From: Chthonomonas sp. UBA6659
Lineage (GTDB): Bacteria; Armatimonadota; Fimbriimonadia; Fimbriimonadales; Fimbriimonadaceae
DNA: 28,975 nucleotides
Direction of reading: 5' to 3'
Assembly (NCBI GenBank): GCA_002455425.1
Contig: DKKT01000008.1
Location: forward strand, 1 to 28,975
In this document: one piece after another, positions 1 to 7,663 of the stretch
How positions within the stretch are numbered: the stretch's first letter is position 1
How the letters are laid out: each line of letters begins with the position of its first letter
Notes under the pieces: generated by a model
Told to the model about the DNA's origin: nothing
Seen by the model: only the letters and a program-made list of their open reading frames with translations
Database searches by the model: none
Program-made: the position numbers and the translations under genes

Positions 1-477
1 GGTGAACTTCGACTTCTTCATGGGCTCCTCGTGTCAGTTTGGACGCAGAGACTCATCTTACAGCGTCTTCATTTTCGGGGAGCAGACCAGTCTGTCGTGG
101 CTAGCTCTAGTACTCTCTTCGCGCTCTTGCTCCTCGGGGAGTCGCAGTGGGCACCGAAGTTGGCGGTGGGCCTGACTTCGCCTCATCGCTGTGTTCCTGA
201 TGTTGCATTATTACGTATCACTGAAGCCATCCTTGAATGTCCTCTGGAGTCTCATTCGTTGCATGGGTTGATTCAAGAGGTCTCCCTGGCCGTACCCGCG
301 ATGACTCCTACTCTGTCGCGAAGAAGGGGTCTATTCGAGTTCTTCAAAGCGCTAAAGGAGAAGTATCCTGATGTGTACAACGCTCGACGGGATGACGTGC
401 ACAAAGCCGTGATCGTGGTCAGGGAATGGAACCTTCGAACACGCTCGAAATCAGATGACTGCCACTCGATCGACTAG
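1..477 (+). CDS. C-terminal part of an unrecognised protein (5' end outside window)
   Basis: The reading frame is open from the first base to a TAG at 475-477, so the gene probably begins upstream; an internal start at 31 would give 148 aa. I do not recognise the family. The last 60 residues look like real protein: a charged stretch around LFEFFKALKEKYPDVYNARR, likely helical, followed by a hydrophobic strand (KAVIVVREWN). The base composition is less GC-rich than the core genes that follow. An RHS fragment begins five bases after the stop in another frame, so this may be a toxin tip or immunity gene of an RHS locus lying to the left, but nothing in the protein itself proves that. It could also be a chance reading frame. 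Confidence 0.4.
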   Translation, partial: GELRLLHGLLVSVWTQRLILQRLHFRGADQSVVASSSTLFALLLLGESQWAPKLAVGLTSPHRCVPDVALLRITEAILECPLESHSLHGLIQEVSLAVPAMTPTLSRRRGLFEFFKALKEKYPDVYNARRDDVHKAVIVVREWNLRTRSKSDDCHSID

Positions 478-481
478 CGAG

Positions 482-541
482 CCGGTTCGCGGCCCGGGCG
501 GTCTAGTGGCGCGCAAGGAGGGCGCGACCTGGCTCATGTTT
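482..541 (+). pseudogene. RHS core-repeat remnant
   Basis: Frame 2 encodes a short stretch containing GPGGLVARKEGATW. The RHS protein fragment at 26880-27783 contains GPDGLVARKQGSTW at the equivalent point of its core. Upstream, frame 2 is closed by a TGA near 410, and downstream the frame runs into the antisense of the ABC transporter gene. Only about 20 codons of RHS sequence are left. I read it as debris of an RHS gene that once occupied, or recombined at, the left junction. It lies on the opposite strand from the RHS island at the right of the window. Confidence 0.55.
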
Positions 542-546
542 CCGTC

Positions 547-2364
547 TCACACCATGACTTCGGCGTCCTCCACCACAGGACCCGAGAACTGCTCCTCGTG
601 GAGTGCCGCGTAGAGGCCGCCTTTGGCCAGAAGTTCGTCGTGCCGCCCCCGCTCGACGATCCGTCCGTTTTGCAAGACCAGGATCAGATCCGCGGCGAGG
701 ATGGTGGAGAGCCGATGGGCGATCGCGAACGTCGTGCGCCCGGCCATCAGGGCGTTCAAAGACTGCTGGATAAGGCGCTCCGAAGCCGTATCGAGGGCGG
801 AGGTGGCCTCGTCAAGGATCAAAATACGCGGGTTCTTTAGGATCGCGCGGGCGATGGCGACCCGCTGCTTCTCGCCGCCGGAGAGTTTGTAGCCTCGCTC
901 GCCGACGACCGTGTCGTACCCGTCTGGCAGGCTCGCGATGTGGTCGTGGATGGCGGCGGCCTGGCAAGCGGCCACGAGGTCGTCGTCGGTCGCGTCCGGC
1001 TTCGCGAGGAGGAGGTTCTCCTTGACCGTGGCGTGGACAAGATACGTTTCCTGGGTGACGGCTCCGACGAGGCCGGAGAGGCTTGCAAGGTCGATGTCCC
1101 GCACGTCGATCCCATCGATCGTGACGCGGCCCGCGTCGACGTCGTAGAGGCGGGGAATGAGGTAGGTCAGCGTCGTTTTGCCGGCTCCCGACGGGCCGAC
1201 GAGCGCCACAAGCCGACCGGGGCGGGCTTCGAAGTCGATCGCCTCGAGCGTGTGCTCCTCCGACTCGGGGTTGTACTTGAAGGATACGTTCTCGAACCGG
1301 ACCTCGCCCGTCACGTCCGTTGGCCCGAGGACCTTGGCATCGGGGCGGTTGGCGATCTCTTGAGGCATGTCGAGGTACTCGAAGATCCGATCGAAGAGCG
1401 CCATCGAGCTCATCACTTCGACCTGGGTGCCCATGAGCCCGGTAAGGGGAAAGAACATCCGTGTCTGGAGCGCCGTAAACGCCACGAGGGTGCCGACCGT
1501 GATCATGCCGTCCCCCCGGGCGCCCAGCCAACCGGCGAACCAATAGACCAGCACCGGCGTGAGCGAGAAGACCATCCGGATGAGTCCGAAGAAGACGTAC
1601 TGGATGATCTGGTTCTTGATCTGCCAGCCTGCGAGCTTCTGATTCTCGACGCCGAAGCGCGCCGTGACGCGGTCGCGGCGGCCGTTCGTCTTGGTGAGGA
1701 GGATGCCGGAAACCGAGAGCGTCTCCTGCATCATCGCGTTGAGTTCGGCGGTCTGCTCTTGGGTCCCCTTTCGCACGTCGCGCGCCCAGTTGCCCATCCA
1801 CTGACCGAAGAGGGCGAAAATCGGGATGACCGCGATCGAGAGGAGGGTCAGCCGCCAATCGAAGATGAACATGGCGATGAGCGTCGAGAGGACGATCGCC
1901 GCGTTCGACAGCGCGTCGGTGAAGGTGTTGCTGACCACGTTCTGGACGCCGCCGACGTCGCTGATCAACCGGGACTGGATTTCGCCCGTTCGGGTTGCGG
2001 TGAAGAACCGCAGCGACATGCCCTGGAGGTGATCGAACAGCCGATTGCGGAAGTCGACCATGATCTTCTGCCCGACGACCGCGCTCCAATAGCCGTACAG
2101 GAGGGTGAGGCCGCTCGCGACGATCGTGACCGCGACGGTCAAGAGCGAATACTTGGCGATGACGCCCAGATTCGACTTTTGGAGGCCGTCGTCGATGATG
2201 ATCTGAAGGAACCACGGGGGCAGCAAGCCGAGGAGCACGCCGACCATCACCGTCGCAATGATCACGAAGACCATCCCGCGGTACGGCTTGAAGGCAGTCG
2301 CGACCCGCTTGACGGTATCGGGCTTCAGCTTTTTGGGGGTCTCACCCCCACCACCTCGCATCAT
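547..2364 (-). CDS. ABC exporter half-transporter (fused membrane and ATPase domains)
   Basis: A 605-aa type IV ABC exporter subunit, expected to work as a homodimer in the inner membrane, using ATP to export a lipid, peptide or drug. Residues about 30-320 form the six-helix ABC transmembrane domain. Residues about 350-590 form the ATPase: Walker A GPSGAGKTT (390-398), Q-loop Gln438, signature LSGGE (494-498), Walker B ILILDE (about 514-519), D-loop SALD and H-loop His550. All catalytic residues are present and the length is normal for the family. The substrate cannot be told from sequence. No Shine-Dalgarno sequence stands before the ATG at 2364; the second codon is also ATG. The gene lies 50 bp downstream of the aminotransferase on the same strand and may be co-transcribed with it. 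Confidence 0.95.
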   Translation of the reverse strand: MMRGGGGETPKKLKPDTVKRVATAFKPYRGMVFVIIATVMVGVLLGLLPPWFLQIIIDDGLQKSNLGVIAKYSLLTVAVTIVASGLTLLYGYWSAVVGQKIMVDFRNRLFDHLQGMSLRFFTATRTGEIQSRLISDVGGVQNVVSNTFTDALSNAAIVLSTLIAMFIFDWRLTLLSIAVIPIFALFGQWMGNWARDVRKGTQEQTAELNAMMQETLSVSGILLTKTNGRRDRVTARFGVENQKLAGWQIKNQIIQYVFFGLIRMVFSLTPVLVYWFAGWLGARGDGMITVGTLVAFTALQTRMFFPLTGLMGTQVEVMSSMALFDRIFEYLDMPQEIANRPDAKVLGPTDVTGEVRFENVSFKYNPESEEHTLEAIDFEARPGRLVALVGPSGAGKTTLTYLIPRLYDVDAGRVTIDGIDVRDIDLASLSGLVGAVTQETYLVHATVKENLLLAKPDATDDDLVAACQAAAIHDHIASLPDGYDTVVGERGYKLSGGEKQRVAIARAILKNPRILILDEATSALDTASERLIQQSLNALMAGRTTFAIAHRLSTILAADLILVLQNGRIVERGRHDELLAKGGLYAALHEEQFSGPVVEDAEVMV

Positions 2365-2414
2365 CGGGCGGCGTCTCGGCGGGATGAGTGGTCAGCGAAC
2401 AGCACGATCGTATC

Positions 2415-3596
2415 CTAGCACGAGGCGCATGCCCGCAAGATTGCGACGTCGCTCTCGTACGACTCTGCCTTCAACGGACCGAACGAGAAGCGCATGAAGT
2501 TCGCAAGTGGCGAGGCCGGTCCTCGGCGCAGCATGTCGCAGAGTGTGCCGGGAAGAATCGCGGCCTCGTGGCGGAAAAGACGCTCGTTGAACGCTTCGGC
2601 CGAAAGCCCGCCGGGCAGGCGGCCCCAGTGGTAGAAGCCCCCCTCGCCGGTGTAGAGCTCGAAGCCCAGCTCGCGCAGGGCGATCTCGTAGCGGCGGCGC
2701 TGACTGCCGAAGAAGGCACCGACAGCGCGGCGGGCGCGAGCGACGCGGGTCGGTTCGAGCAGGCCCGCGACCGCGATCTGAGACGGCCGCGCGACCCCGC
2801 CCATCGCGATGCTCGAGAAGTTGCGGAAGATCTCGATGTTCGCCTTCGAGGCCACGACCCAGCCGACCCGCAGACCGGGAGCCTGGAGCCCTTTGGTGGC
2901 GGCGCTGACGACGAACAGGTTGGTATCGTCGATGTTCGGGATGTGGCGCATCGCGCTTTCCGGTTCGGGCTCGTGGAAGAACTCGTACGCCTCGTCGATG
3001 AGGCCGCCGCGCCCGGGCTCCGAGCACCACTCGACGAGCCCCTTGAGCTGGTCTCCGGTCCACGTCACCCCGGTAGGATTGCATGGGTTGCTCTTCACGA
3101 CGAAACCGTCACCGGCGGCTCGGTAGTCGTCGAGCGTCGGTCGGAATCGGTTGCCGGGATGGCTCGGGATGAGAACATGCTCTCGGCCGAGCAGCTTCAG
3201 CGCGTCCCAATAGGGTGTGTACTCGGTCTCTTCGATGAGCACCCGCATTCCCGGGTGGAGGAACGCCAGCGTCGCGTAGATGCCCGGCCGCCCGCCGGCG
3301 AAAATCGCGACGTTATCGGTCGTGATCCGGGCGCCATAGAAGTCGTTGTAGTAGTCCCGGACGGCGGTGAGAAGCTCGATGCCCCCCGTCGCCTGCGGGT
3401 ACTTGAGGTCGGCGTGGGTGAACTCGATCCGCGTCGGGATGTCGGGCCCGTCCGGCAAAGGCGTCGTGAGTGGAAAGCCTTGCGCCCACGGATGGGTTCC
3501 CTCGGTGCCCATGTACTTCCCGGTCGCGTCGAGGAACTTGAAGAGGGTCTCGTAGACGCCCATCGGGGGGAAGTAGGTTAGCACCGAGTCGATCAT
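2415..3596 (-). CDS. PLP-dependent class I/II aminotransferase
   Basis: A 393-aa fold-type I aminotransferase that would move an amino group between an amino acid and a 2-oxo acid in the cytoplasm. Visible landmarks are SNPCNPTG (169-176), DEAY (201-204), the Schiff-base lysine Lys235 in SAATKGLQAPG, and the phosphate-binding Arg243. The length is usual for the family. It differs clearly from the second aminotransferase at 12385-13596, so the two are not recent duplicates. The N-terminus (DSVLTYFPPMGVYE) starts directly at the large-domain helix. The substrate is unknown; neighbours (ABC exporter, formate dehydrogenase) do not define a pathway. No clear ribosome-binding site precedes the ATG. 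Confidence 0.93.
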   Translation of the reverse strand: MIDSVLTYFPPMGVYETLFKFLDATGKYMGTEGTHPWAQGFPLTTPLPDGPDIPTRIEFTHADLKYPQATGGIELLTAVRDYYNDFYGARITTDNVAIFAGGRPGIYATLAFLHPGMRVLIEETEYTPYWDALKLLGREHVLIPSHPGNRFRPTLDDYRAAGDGFVVKSNPCNPTGVTWTGDQLKGLVEWCSEPGRGGLIDEAYEFFHEPEPESAMRHIPNIDDTNLFVVSAATKGLQAPGLRVGWVVASKANIEIFRNFSSIAMGGVARPSQIAVAGLLEPTRVARARRAVGAFFGSQRRRYEIALRELGFELYTGEGGFYHWGRLPGGLSAEAFNERLFRHEAAILPGTLCDMLRRGPASPLANFMRFSFGPLKAESYESDVAILRACASC

Positions 3597-3747
3597 GGCG
3601 GATAGGATGGCACGGCCCCCGGGTTCTTGGCTTGGCGGCTCGGCTTGAAGCGAAGGAGCAAAGGGCGCGCGGCACCCAGGGAAAGGACGGCCCGATTCAG
3701 GATGTCACGCGAAGTCTTCCCAGGATCGCCGTCAACCCCTGAGCGCC

Positions 3748-6405
3748 CTAAGCCGGCTCGATTCGGACCGCGGTCAACTTGAACTCGGGCGCTCCGGTCA
3801 ACCGGTCCCGAACCCGGCTCGTCACGCGATTCAAGAAGACCTCCTTCGAGTGGAACGTCGCGAAGACTTCGCCCCGGCGTACGGCGCGATCGAGCCGAAG
3901 CGGCAGTTCCGCCGAGCCGTAGTGGGAGACCACCCGCACTCGCTGGCCCTCGGCCAGACCGAGTCGGGCCGCGTCGTCGGGGTGCATGTCGAGGGTGTCG
4001 GTCGCGCGGAGCAGGTGGTTCTTCGTTCGCTCGGTCATCGTTCCGGCGTTGAATTGGTAGAGCGTGCGCCCGGAGTTCATGAGGAACGGGAAGTCGTCGG
4101 ACGTGATCTCGGGGCTGGGCACGTAGTCGATCCGCTGGAGCGCCGCGCGTTCGCCCACCGGGAAGCGCTCGCCGTGGAGCATGGTGGTGCCCGGGTGGTC
4201 TTCCGTCGGGCACGGCCACTGGAGGCCGCCTTGCTCAAGCCGAGCGTAGCTCATACCCGCGCCCGGCTTCCAGACTTTGCGCACCTCCTCCCAGATCGCC
4301 GCAGTGGATTCGAACTCGAAGCCGCGTCGATGGCCCATCGCCTGTGCGACCTCTTGGATGATCACCCAATCGGGCTTCGACTCCCCGATCGGTTCGATCG
4401 CCTTGCGCACGCGCTGAACACGGCGCTCGGCGTTCATGAACGTCCCATCGCGCTCGAACGAGCTCGAGGCAGGCAGGAACACGTGCGCGAAGCGTTTCGC
4501 GGTCTCGTTCAGGAACAGGTCTTGAACGACAACGAGGTCCATCGCTTCGAGGCCGGCTTGGCTTTGGGCGGCGTCCGCGCTCGTGAAGTAGACGTCGTAG
4601 CCGATCGCCCAGAGCGCCTTGAGGCGCCCTTCGGCGGCAGCTGCGAGCATCTGCATCAGGTGCATGCCGGGGTCTTCGGGGATCGTAGCCCCCCACACCT
4701 GGCCGAACTGCTCGCGCCCATCGGCGATCGAGACGAAGCCGGTGAGGTTGCTCGGCTCGCAGCCCATGTGGGCGGAACCTTGCACGTTGTTCTGTCCACG
4801 AAGCGGGTTGATCCCGCAGCCCGGCTTGCCCATATTGCCGGTGAGCAGGGCGAGGTTCACGAGGGCCATCACGCCCTCGGAGCCTTGAAGGTGTTCGGTC
4901 ATGCCGAGCCCGTGGAACGCGATCGACGGCTTGCCCGTGGCGTAGAGGCGCGCGGCGGTGCGAATCGTCTCCGGATCGACTCCGGCGAGGTCGGCGGCGC
5001 GCTCGGGTGTCCAATCGTGGGCGAACGCTCGGAACGCGTCGACGTCGTCGACGCGTGAGGCCAGCCACGCCTCGTCTGCGAGCCCTTCTTGGAGGATCAC
5101 GTGGGCGATCGCGTTGAGCACGGGAACGTTGGTGCCCGGACGCAGGTTCACGTGCACCGTGGCGAGGTGGGCCAGCTCGATCCTACGGGGGTCGATGACG
5201 ATCAGAGTCGCGCCCGCGAGGACCGCCTGCTTGATCCGCTCTCCGACGATGGGGTGGTTTTCGGTCGGGTTGCAGCCGATGACGAGAACCGTCTTCGCGA
5301 GTTCGATGTCGTTGTACGAATTGGTGGCGGCACCGGTGCCGAGCATCTTCTTCATCGCGGCCGCGGTCGGTCCGTGGCACACCCGCGCGCAACAGTCGAC
5401 GTTGTTCGTACCGAGCACGACGCGGGCGAACTTCTGGGCGAGGTAGTTGTCCTCGTTCGGAGCGCGGGCCGAGCCGAGCACGCCGACCGAACCCGGGCCG
5501 GTGGCATCGAGCGCCTTCTGAAAGCCGGTGGCGACCGCGGCGATCGCCTCTACCCAGGTCGCAGGCTCGAGCACGCCATTGCGCCGGATGAGGGGGGTTG
5601 TGACGCGGTCGCGGGCATGGACGTACTGGTGGGCGTATCGCCCCTTCACGCAGAGATGACCCTTGTTCACGGGGGCGTCGAGCACCGGCTTGACCTGAAC
5701 GATCTGGCCGTTTTTGGTGCCGACCGAAAGCTCGCAGCCGACGCCGCAATACGGGCAAGTCGTGCGCGTCCATCGATCGGCAAGGCCGAACTCAAGCCGG
5801 GTCTTGTCGATGAGGGCGCCGCTCGGGCAGGCGTCGATGCAGGCGCCACAACTCTTGCAGTCGCTTTCGGCGAGGGTGGGAGCGTGAGCGCGGACCCGCG
5901 TCTGTTGGCCGCGGCCGGCGATCTCCCACACGAACGATCCTTGAACTTCGTCGCAGATCCGAACGCAGCGGTAGCACTCGATGCAGGCGGCTGGGTCGAA
6001 CTGGAAGTACGGATTGGTGGCATCGATCTCCCTTGCCTTTCCGTTGCCCTTCGCGGCGATGCCAAAGTCGGTCAACCAGCGATGGAGCGGCTTCTCGGGC
6101 ACGGCTCCCACGGCATCGGCGGGGTACGGGCCCGCGTACAGCTCCAGCATCGAACGCCGGTACGCGTCGAGTTCGGGGTCGTCGACCACGATCGCGTCAC
6201 CCTCGTGGACGCGATAGGCGCAGGACGAGACGGGGCGCGCGACACCTTCGATCGTGACGAGGCAGAGGCGACAGGCGCCGGTCGGCTCCAGACGCGGATC
6301 GTGACAGGCGGCGGGGATGTCGAGGCCTGCGGCCTGGAGGGCATCGAGGGCACTCGCGCCCTCGGAGACGGAGATCGGACGACCATCGACGCGGACTTGA
6401 ATCAT
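3748..6405 (-). CDS. fdhF: Molybdopterin formate dehydrogenase, alpha subunit, with N-terminal iron-sulfur domains
   Basis: An 885-aa enzyme that oxidises formate to CO2 at a bis-MGD molybdenum (or tungsten) site. Domains in order are: a 2Fe-2S ferredoxin domain (Cys34, 45, 48, 62); two 4Fe-4S ferredoxin clusters (Cys141/144/147/151 and 183/186/189/193); then the Mo-bisMGD domain with its own 4Fe-4S cluster (Cys217, 220, 224, 252). The metal ligand is Cys343, followed by His344, in CARVCHGP, the place where E. coli FdhF has selenocysteine. The C-terminal MGD-binding domain is complete. This layout matches the catalytic subunit of NAD-linked formate dehydrogenases, but no beta or gamma (flavin/NAD) subunit, FdhD or Mo-cofactor gene lies nearby. 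GGAGG seven bases before the ATG supports the start. Confidence 0.93.
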   Translation of the reverse strand: MIQVRVDGRPISVSEGASALDALQAAGLDIPAACHDPRLEPTGACRLCLVTIEGVARPVSSCAYRVHEGDAIVVDDPELDAYRRSMLELYAGPYPADAVGAVPEKPLHRWLTDFGIAAKGNGKAREIDATNPYFQFDPAACIECYRCVRICDEVQGSFVWEIAGRGQQTRVRAHAPTLAESDCKSCGACIDACPSGALIDKTRLEFGLADRWTRTTCPYCGVGCELSVGTKNGQIVQVKPVLDAPVNKGHLCVKGRYAHQYVHARDRVTTPLIRRNGVLEPATWVEAIAAVATGFQKALDATGPGSVGVLGSARAPNEDNYLAQKFARVVLGTNNVDCCARVCHGPTAAAMKKMLGTGAATNSYNDIELAKTVLVIGCNPTENHPIVGERIKQAVLAGATLIVIDPRRIELAHLATVHVNLRPGTNVPVLNAIAHVILQEGLADEAWLASRVDDVDAFRAFAHDWTPERAADLAGVDPETIRTAARLYATGKPSIAFHGLGMTEHLQGSEGVMALVNLALLTGNMGKPGCGINPLRGQNNVQGSAHMGCEPSNLTGFVSIADGREQFGQVWGATIPEDPGMHLMQMLAAAAEGRLKALWAIGYDVYFTSADAAQSQAGLEAMDLVVVQDLFLNETAKRFAHVFLPASSSFERDGTFMNAERRVQRVRKAIEPIGESKPDWVIIQEVAQAMGHRRGFEFESTAAIWEEVRKVWKPGAGMSYARLEQGGLQWPCPTEDHPGTTMLHGERFPVGERAALQRIDYVPSPEITSDDFPFLMNSGRTLYQFNAGTMTERTKNHLLRATDTLDMHPDDAARLGLAEGQRVRVVSHYGSAELPLRLDRAVRRGEVFATFHSKEVFLNRVTSRVRDRLTGAPEFKLTAVRIEPA

Positions 6406-6478
6406 GCTGAAGCCTCCACTTCTTACGACGTCGGCTTACAGCTCCATGCTACCCGCGCCGGCCCAGAGGCCACGCCCT

Positions 6479-6529
6479 GGGTCGGATGACGCCGGCTCCG
6501 CCTTCGGCGGCCCCAGCGGAATCCGACCC
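6479..6529 (-). promoter_or_regulatory. Structured leader candidate upstream of the formate dehydrogenase gene
   Basis: A 9-bp perfect closing stem pairs 6479-6487 (GGGTCGGAT) with 6521-6529 (ATCCGACCC). The enclosed 33 bases contain a second hairpin, CCGCC-TTC-GGCGG on the + strand. The element begins about 75 bases upstream of the fdhF ATG, past the terminator of the upstream gene, so it may lie in the fdhF 5' leader. A molybdenum-cofactor riboswitch is one possibility suggested by context only; I cannot match its consensus by eye. It may also be a second terminator. Confidence 0.35.
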
Positions 6530-6648
6530 CTTGCCCCGGCGCGGGAGCGACTCGGCGTGGATGCCGGCCGGGAACGCTCGTATCGGTGTGTCGCTGATTT
6601 GTTTCGCGACGATGAGCTTGCTCCTCGGACGCCGCATGCACGCGTCAA

Positions 6649-6682
6649 GGCCCCGCCGATCCCGATCCGGATCGGCGGGGCC
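6649..6682 (-). terminator. Hairpin terminator after the 6695-7597 gene
   Basis: A perfect 14-bp GC-rich stem (GGCCCCGCCGATCC paired with GGATCGGCGGGGCC) closes a 6-base loop. It lies 12 bases beyond the stop codon of the exported-protein gene on the minus strand. The following bases are only weakly T-rich (TTGACG), so termination may rely on the strength of the stem. Confidence 0.7.
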
Positions 6683-6694
6683 TCCTTGGGTGCG

Positions 6695-7597
6695 CTACTG
6701 CCCGACGGTGAAGGCGACGCCGTTCAGGAGGAGGAACTCCCCGCGGATCTCGAGCGGGATCGCGAGCTTCGGCTTGCCTTCCGGCGTCACGACCAGCATC
6801 GGCTTGCCGCCCTGGATTTCGACGGTCCAGCGGCCGCGGTCCTCGTCGGTCGAATCCGAGATCGAGCTGAATTCACCGGCGCTGACGAACGCGGTGCTCC
6901 GGGTCACAGCGAGGAATGTGCCGTCGGCGAACAGGGTCACGGAGCGATCGACGTTCGTGCCGGCTGAACCGTTGAGGCTGTCGCTGTTCCCGGTTTTGCT
7001 TTGCACGAGTCGCTTGCCGGAGAGCGCTCGGATCCACTCCTTCGCGTCACCGGTGACAGGGGCGCCGGCGCCGGGAGCCGAAACGGCGGTGCGGAGCGAG
7101 GCGGCCAAACTGAACAGCGAGGGGTAGATGGTGTCGGCCATCGATTCGGGAACGATCGCCATCAGACCGAAGCGCTTCCCGCCGCTCACGACGGACCAAA
7201 GCTGGGCCTCCATCGTGACGCCGTCGAGCGAACCCGAGTACTTGGCGAGCATCCCGAGGGGGCCGTCGGTCTTGAAGCTCAGGACGTCGCCCTTGCGCTT
7301 CCAGGTTCCGAGCTGGGCCATCAGCTCGTCGTCCTGCTTCTGGAACGAGGCGTCCCACGAGGCGGCGGCCTTGCCGGCAGCGTCGCCGCCGAGAAGGTAG
7401 AGCTCATTCGCGGTCTGGCCGGGGCGCTGGAGGACTTGAAACGTGCCGGAGGTCCTGACGACCTGCCAGCCGGCGGGAAGATCGGCCTGGAATCCAAGAC
7501 CGTTCGAGATCGTGGTCGACGACGGGACCTGGGCGAAGGCGCTGACTGCGACGAGAGCGACGAGAGAGAGGGTGAAGATTCGAATGCTGAGCTTCAT
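6695..7597 (-). CDS. Exported protein of unknown function
   Basis: A 300-aa protein starting at MKLSIRIFTLSLVALVAVSA, a classical Sec signal peptide with probable cleavage after AFA-Q. An ATG 16 codons upstream exists, but it would bury the signal peptide behind a polar extension. The mature part begins with a stretch (GFQADLPAGWQV) typical of small secreted proteins that carry a beta-sheet domain for binding or stress response. The final third (RGRWTVEIQGGKPMLVV) looks like a lipocalin-like or META-type beta-barrel that scores residual expression. I do not recognise a named family. It is separated from the peptidase gene at 7664 by 66 bp on the same strand and is followed by a strong hairpin. 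Confidence 0.8.
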   Translation of the reverse strand: MKLSIRIFTLSLVALVAVSAFAQVPSSTTISNGLGFQADLPAGWQVVRTSGTFQVLQRPGQTANELYLLGGDAAGKAAASWDASFQKQDDELMAQLGTWKRKGDVLSFKTDGPLGMLAKYSGSLDGVTMEAQLWSVVSGGKRFGLMAIVPESMADTIYPSLFSLAASLRTAVSAPGAGAPVTGDAKEWIRALSGKRLVQSKTGNSDSLNGSAGTNVDRSVTLFADGTFLAVTRSTAFVSAGEFSSISDSTDEDRGRWTVEIQGGKPMLVVTPEGKPKLAIPLEIRGEFLLLNGVAFTVGQ

Positions 7598-7663
7598 GAT
7601 CCGTTGGGCGAGTTCGCCCCGCCCAAGGATCGTGATTTGCGTCACGGTTGAGCGGAACCCCGC

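Noticed and set aside
2334..2352. GGGGGT-CTC-ACCCCC hairpin near the ABC transporter start
   Set aside because: Lies within the first codons (glycine-rich N-terminus) and has no T-run in the right place for a terminator.
940..2418. Long + strand reading frame (492 codons) across the ABC transporter
   Set aside because: Antisense to a complete gene with all catalytic motifs; arginine- and aspartate-rich translation typical of GC-rich shadows.
5370..5400. Selenocysteine site in formate dehydrogenase
   Set aside because: The metal-ligand codon at residue 343 encodes cysteine, so no UGA recoding is needed.
3850..6489. Two long + strand frames opposite the formate dehydrogenase gene
   Set aside because: No domain or motif, and the minus strand holds a full enzyme.
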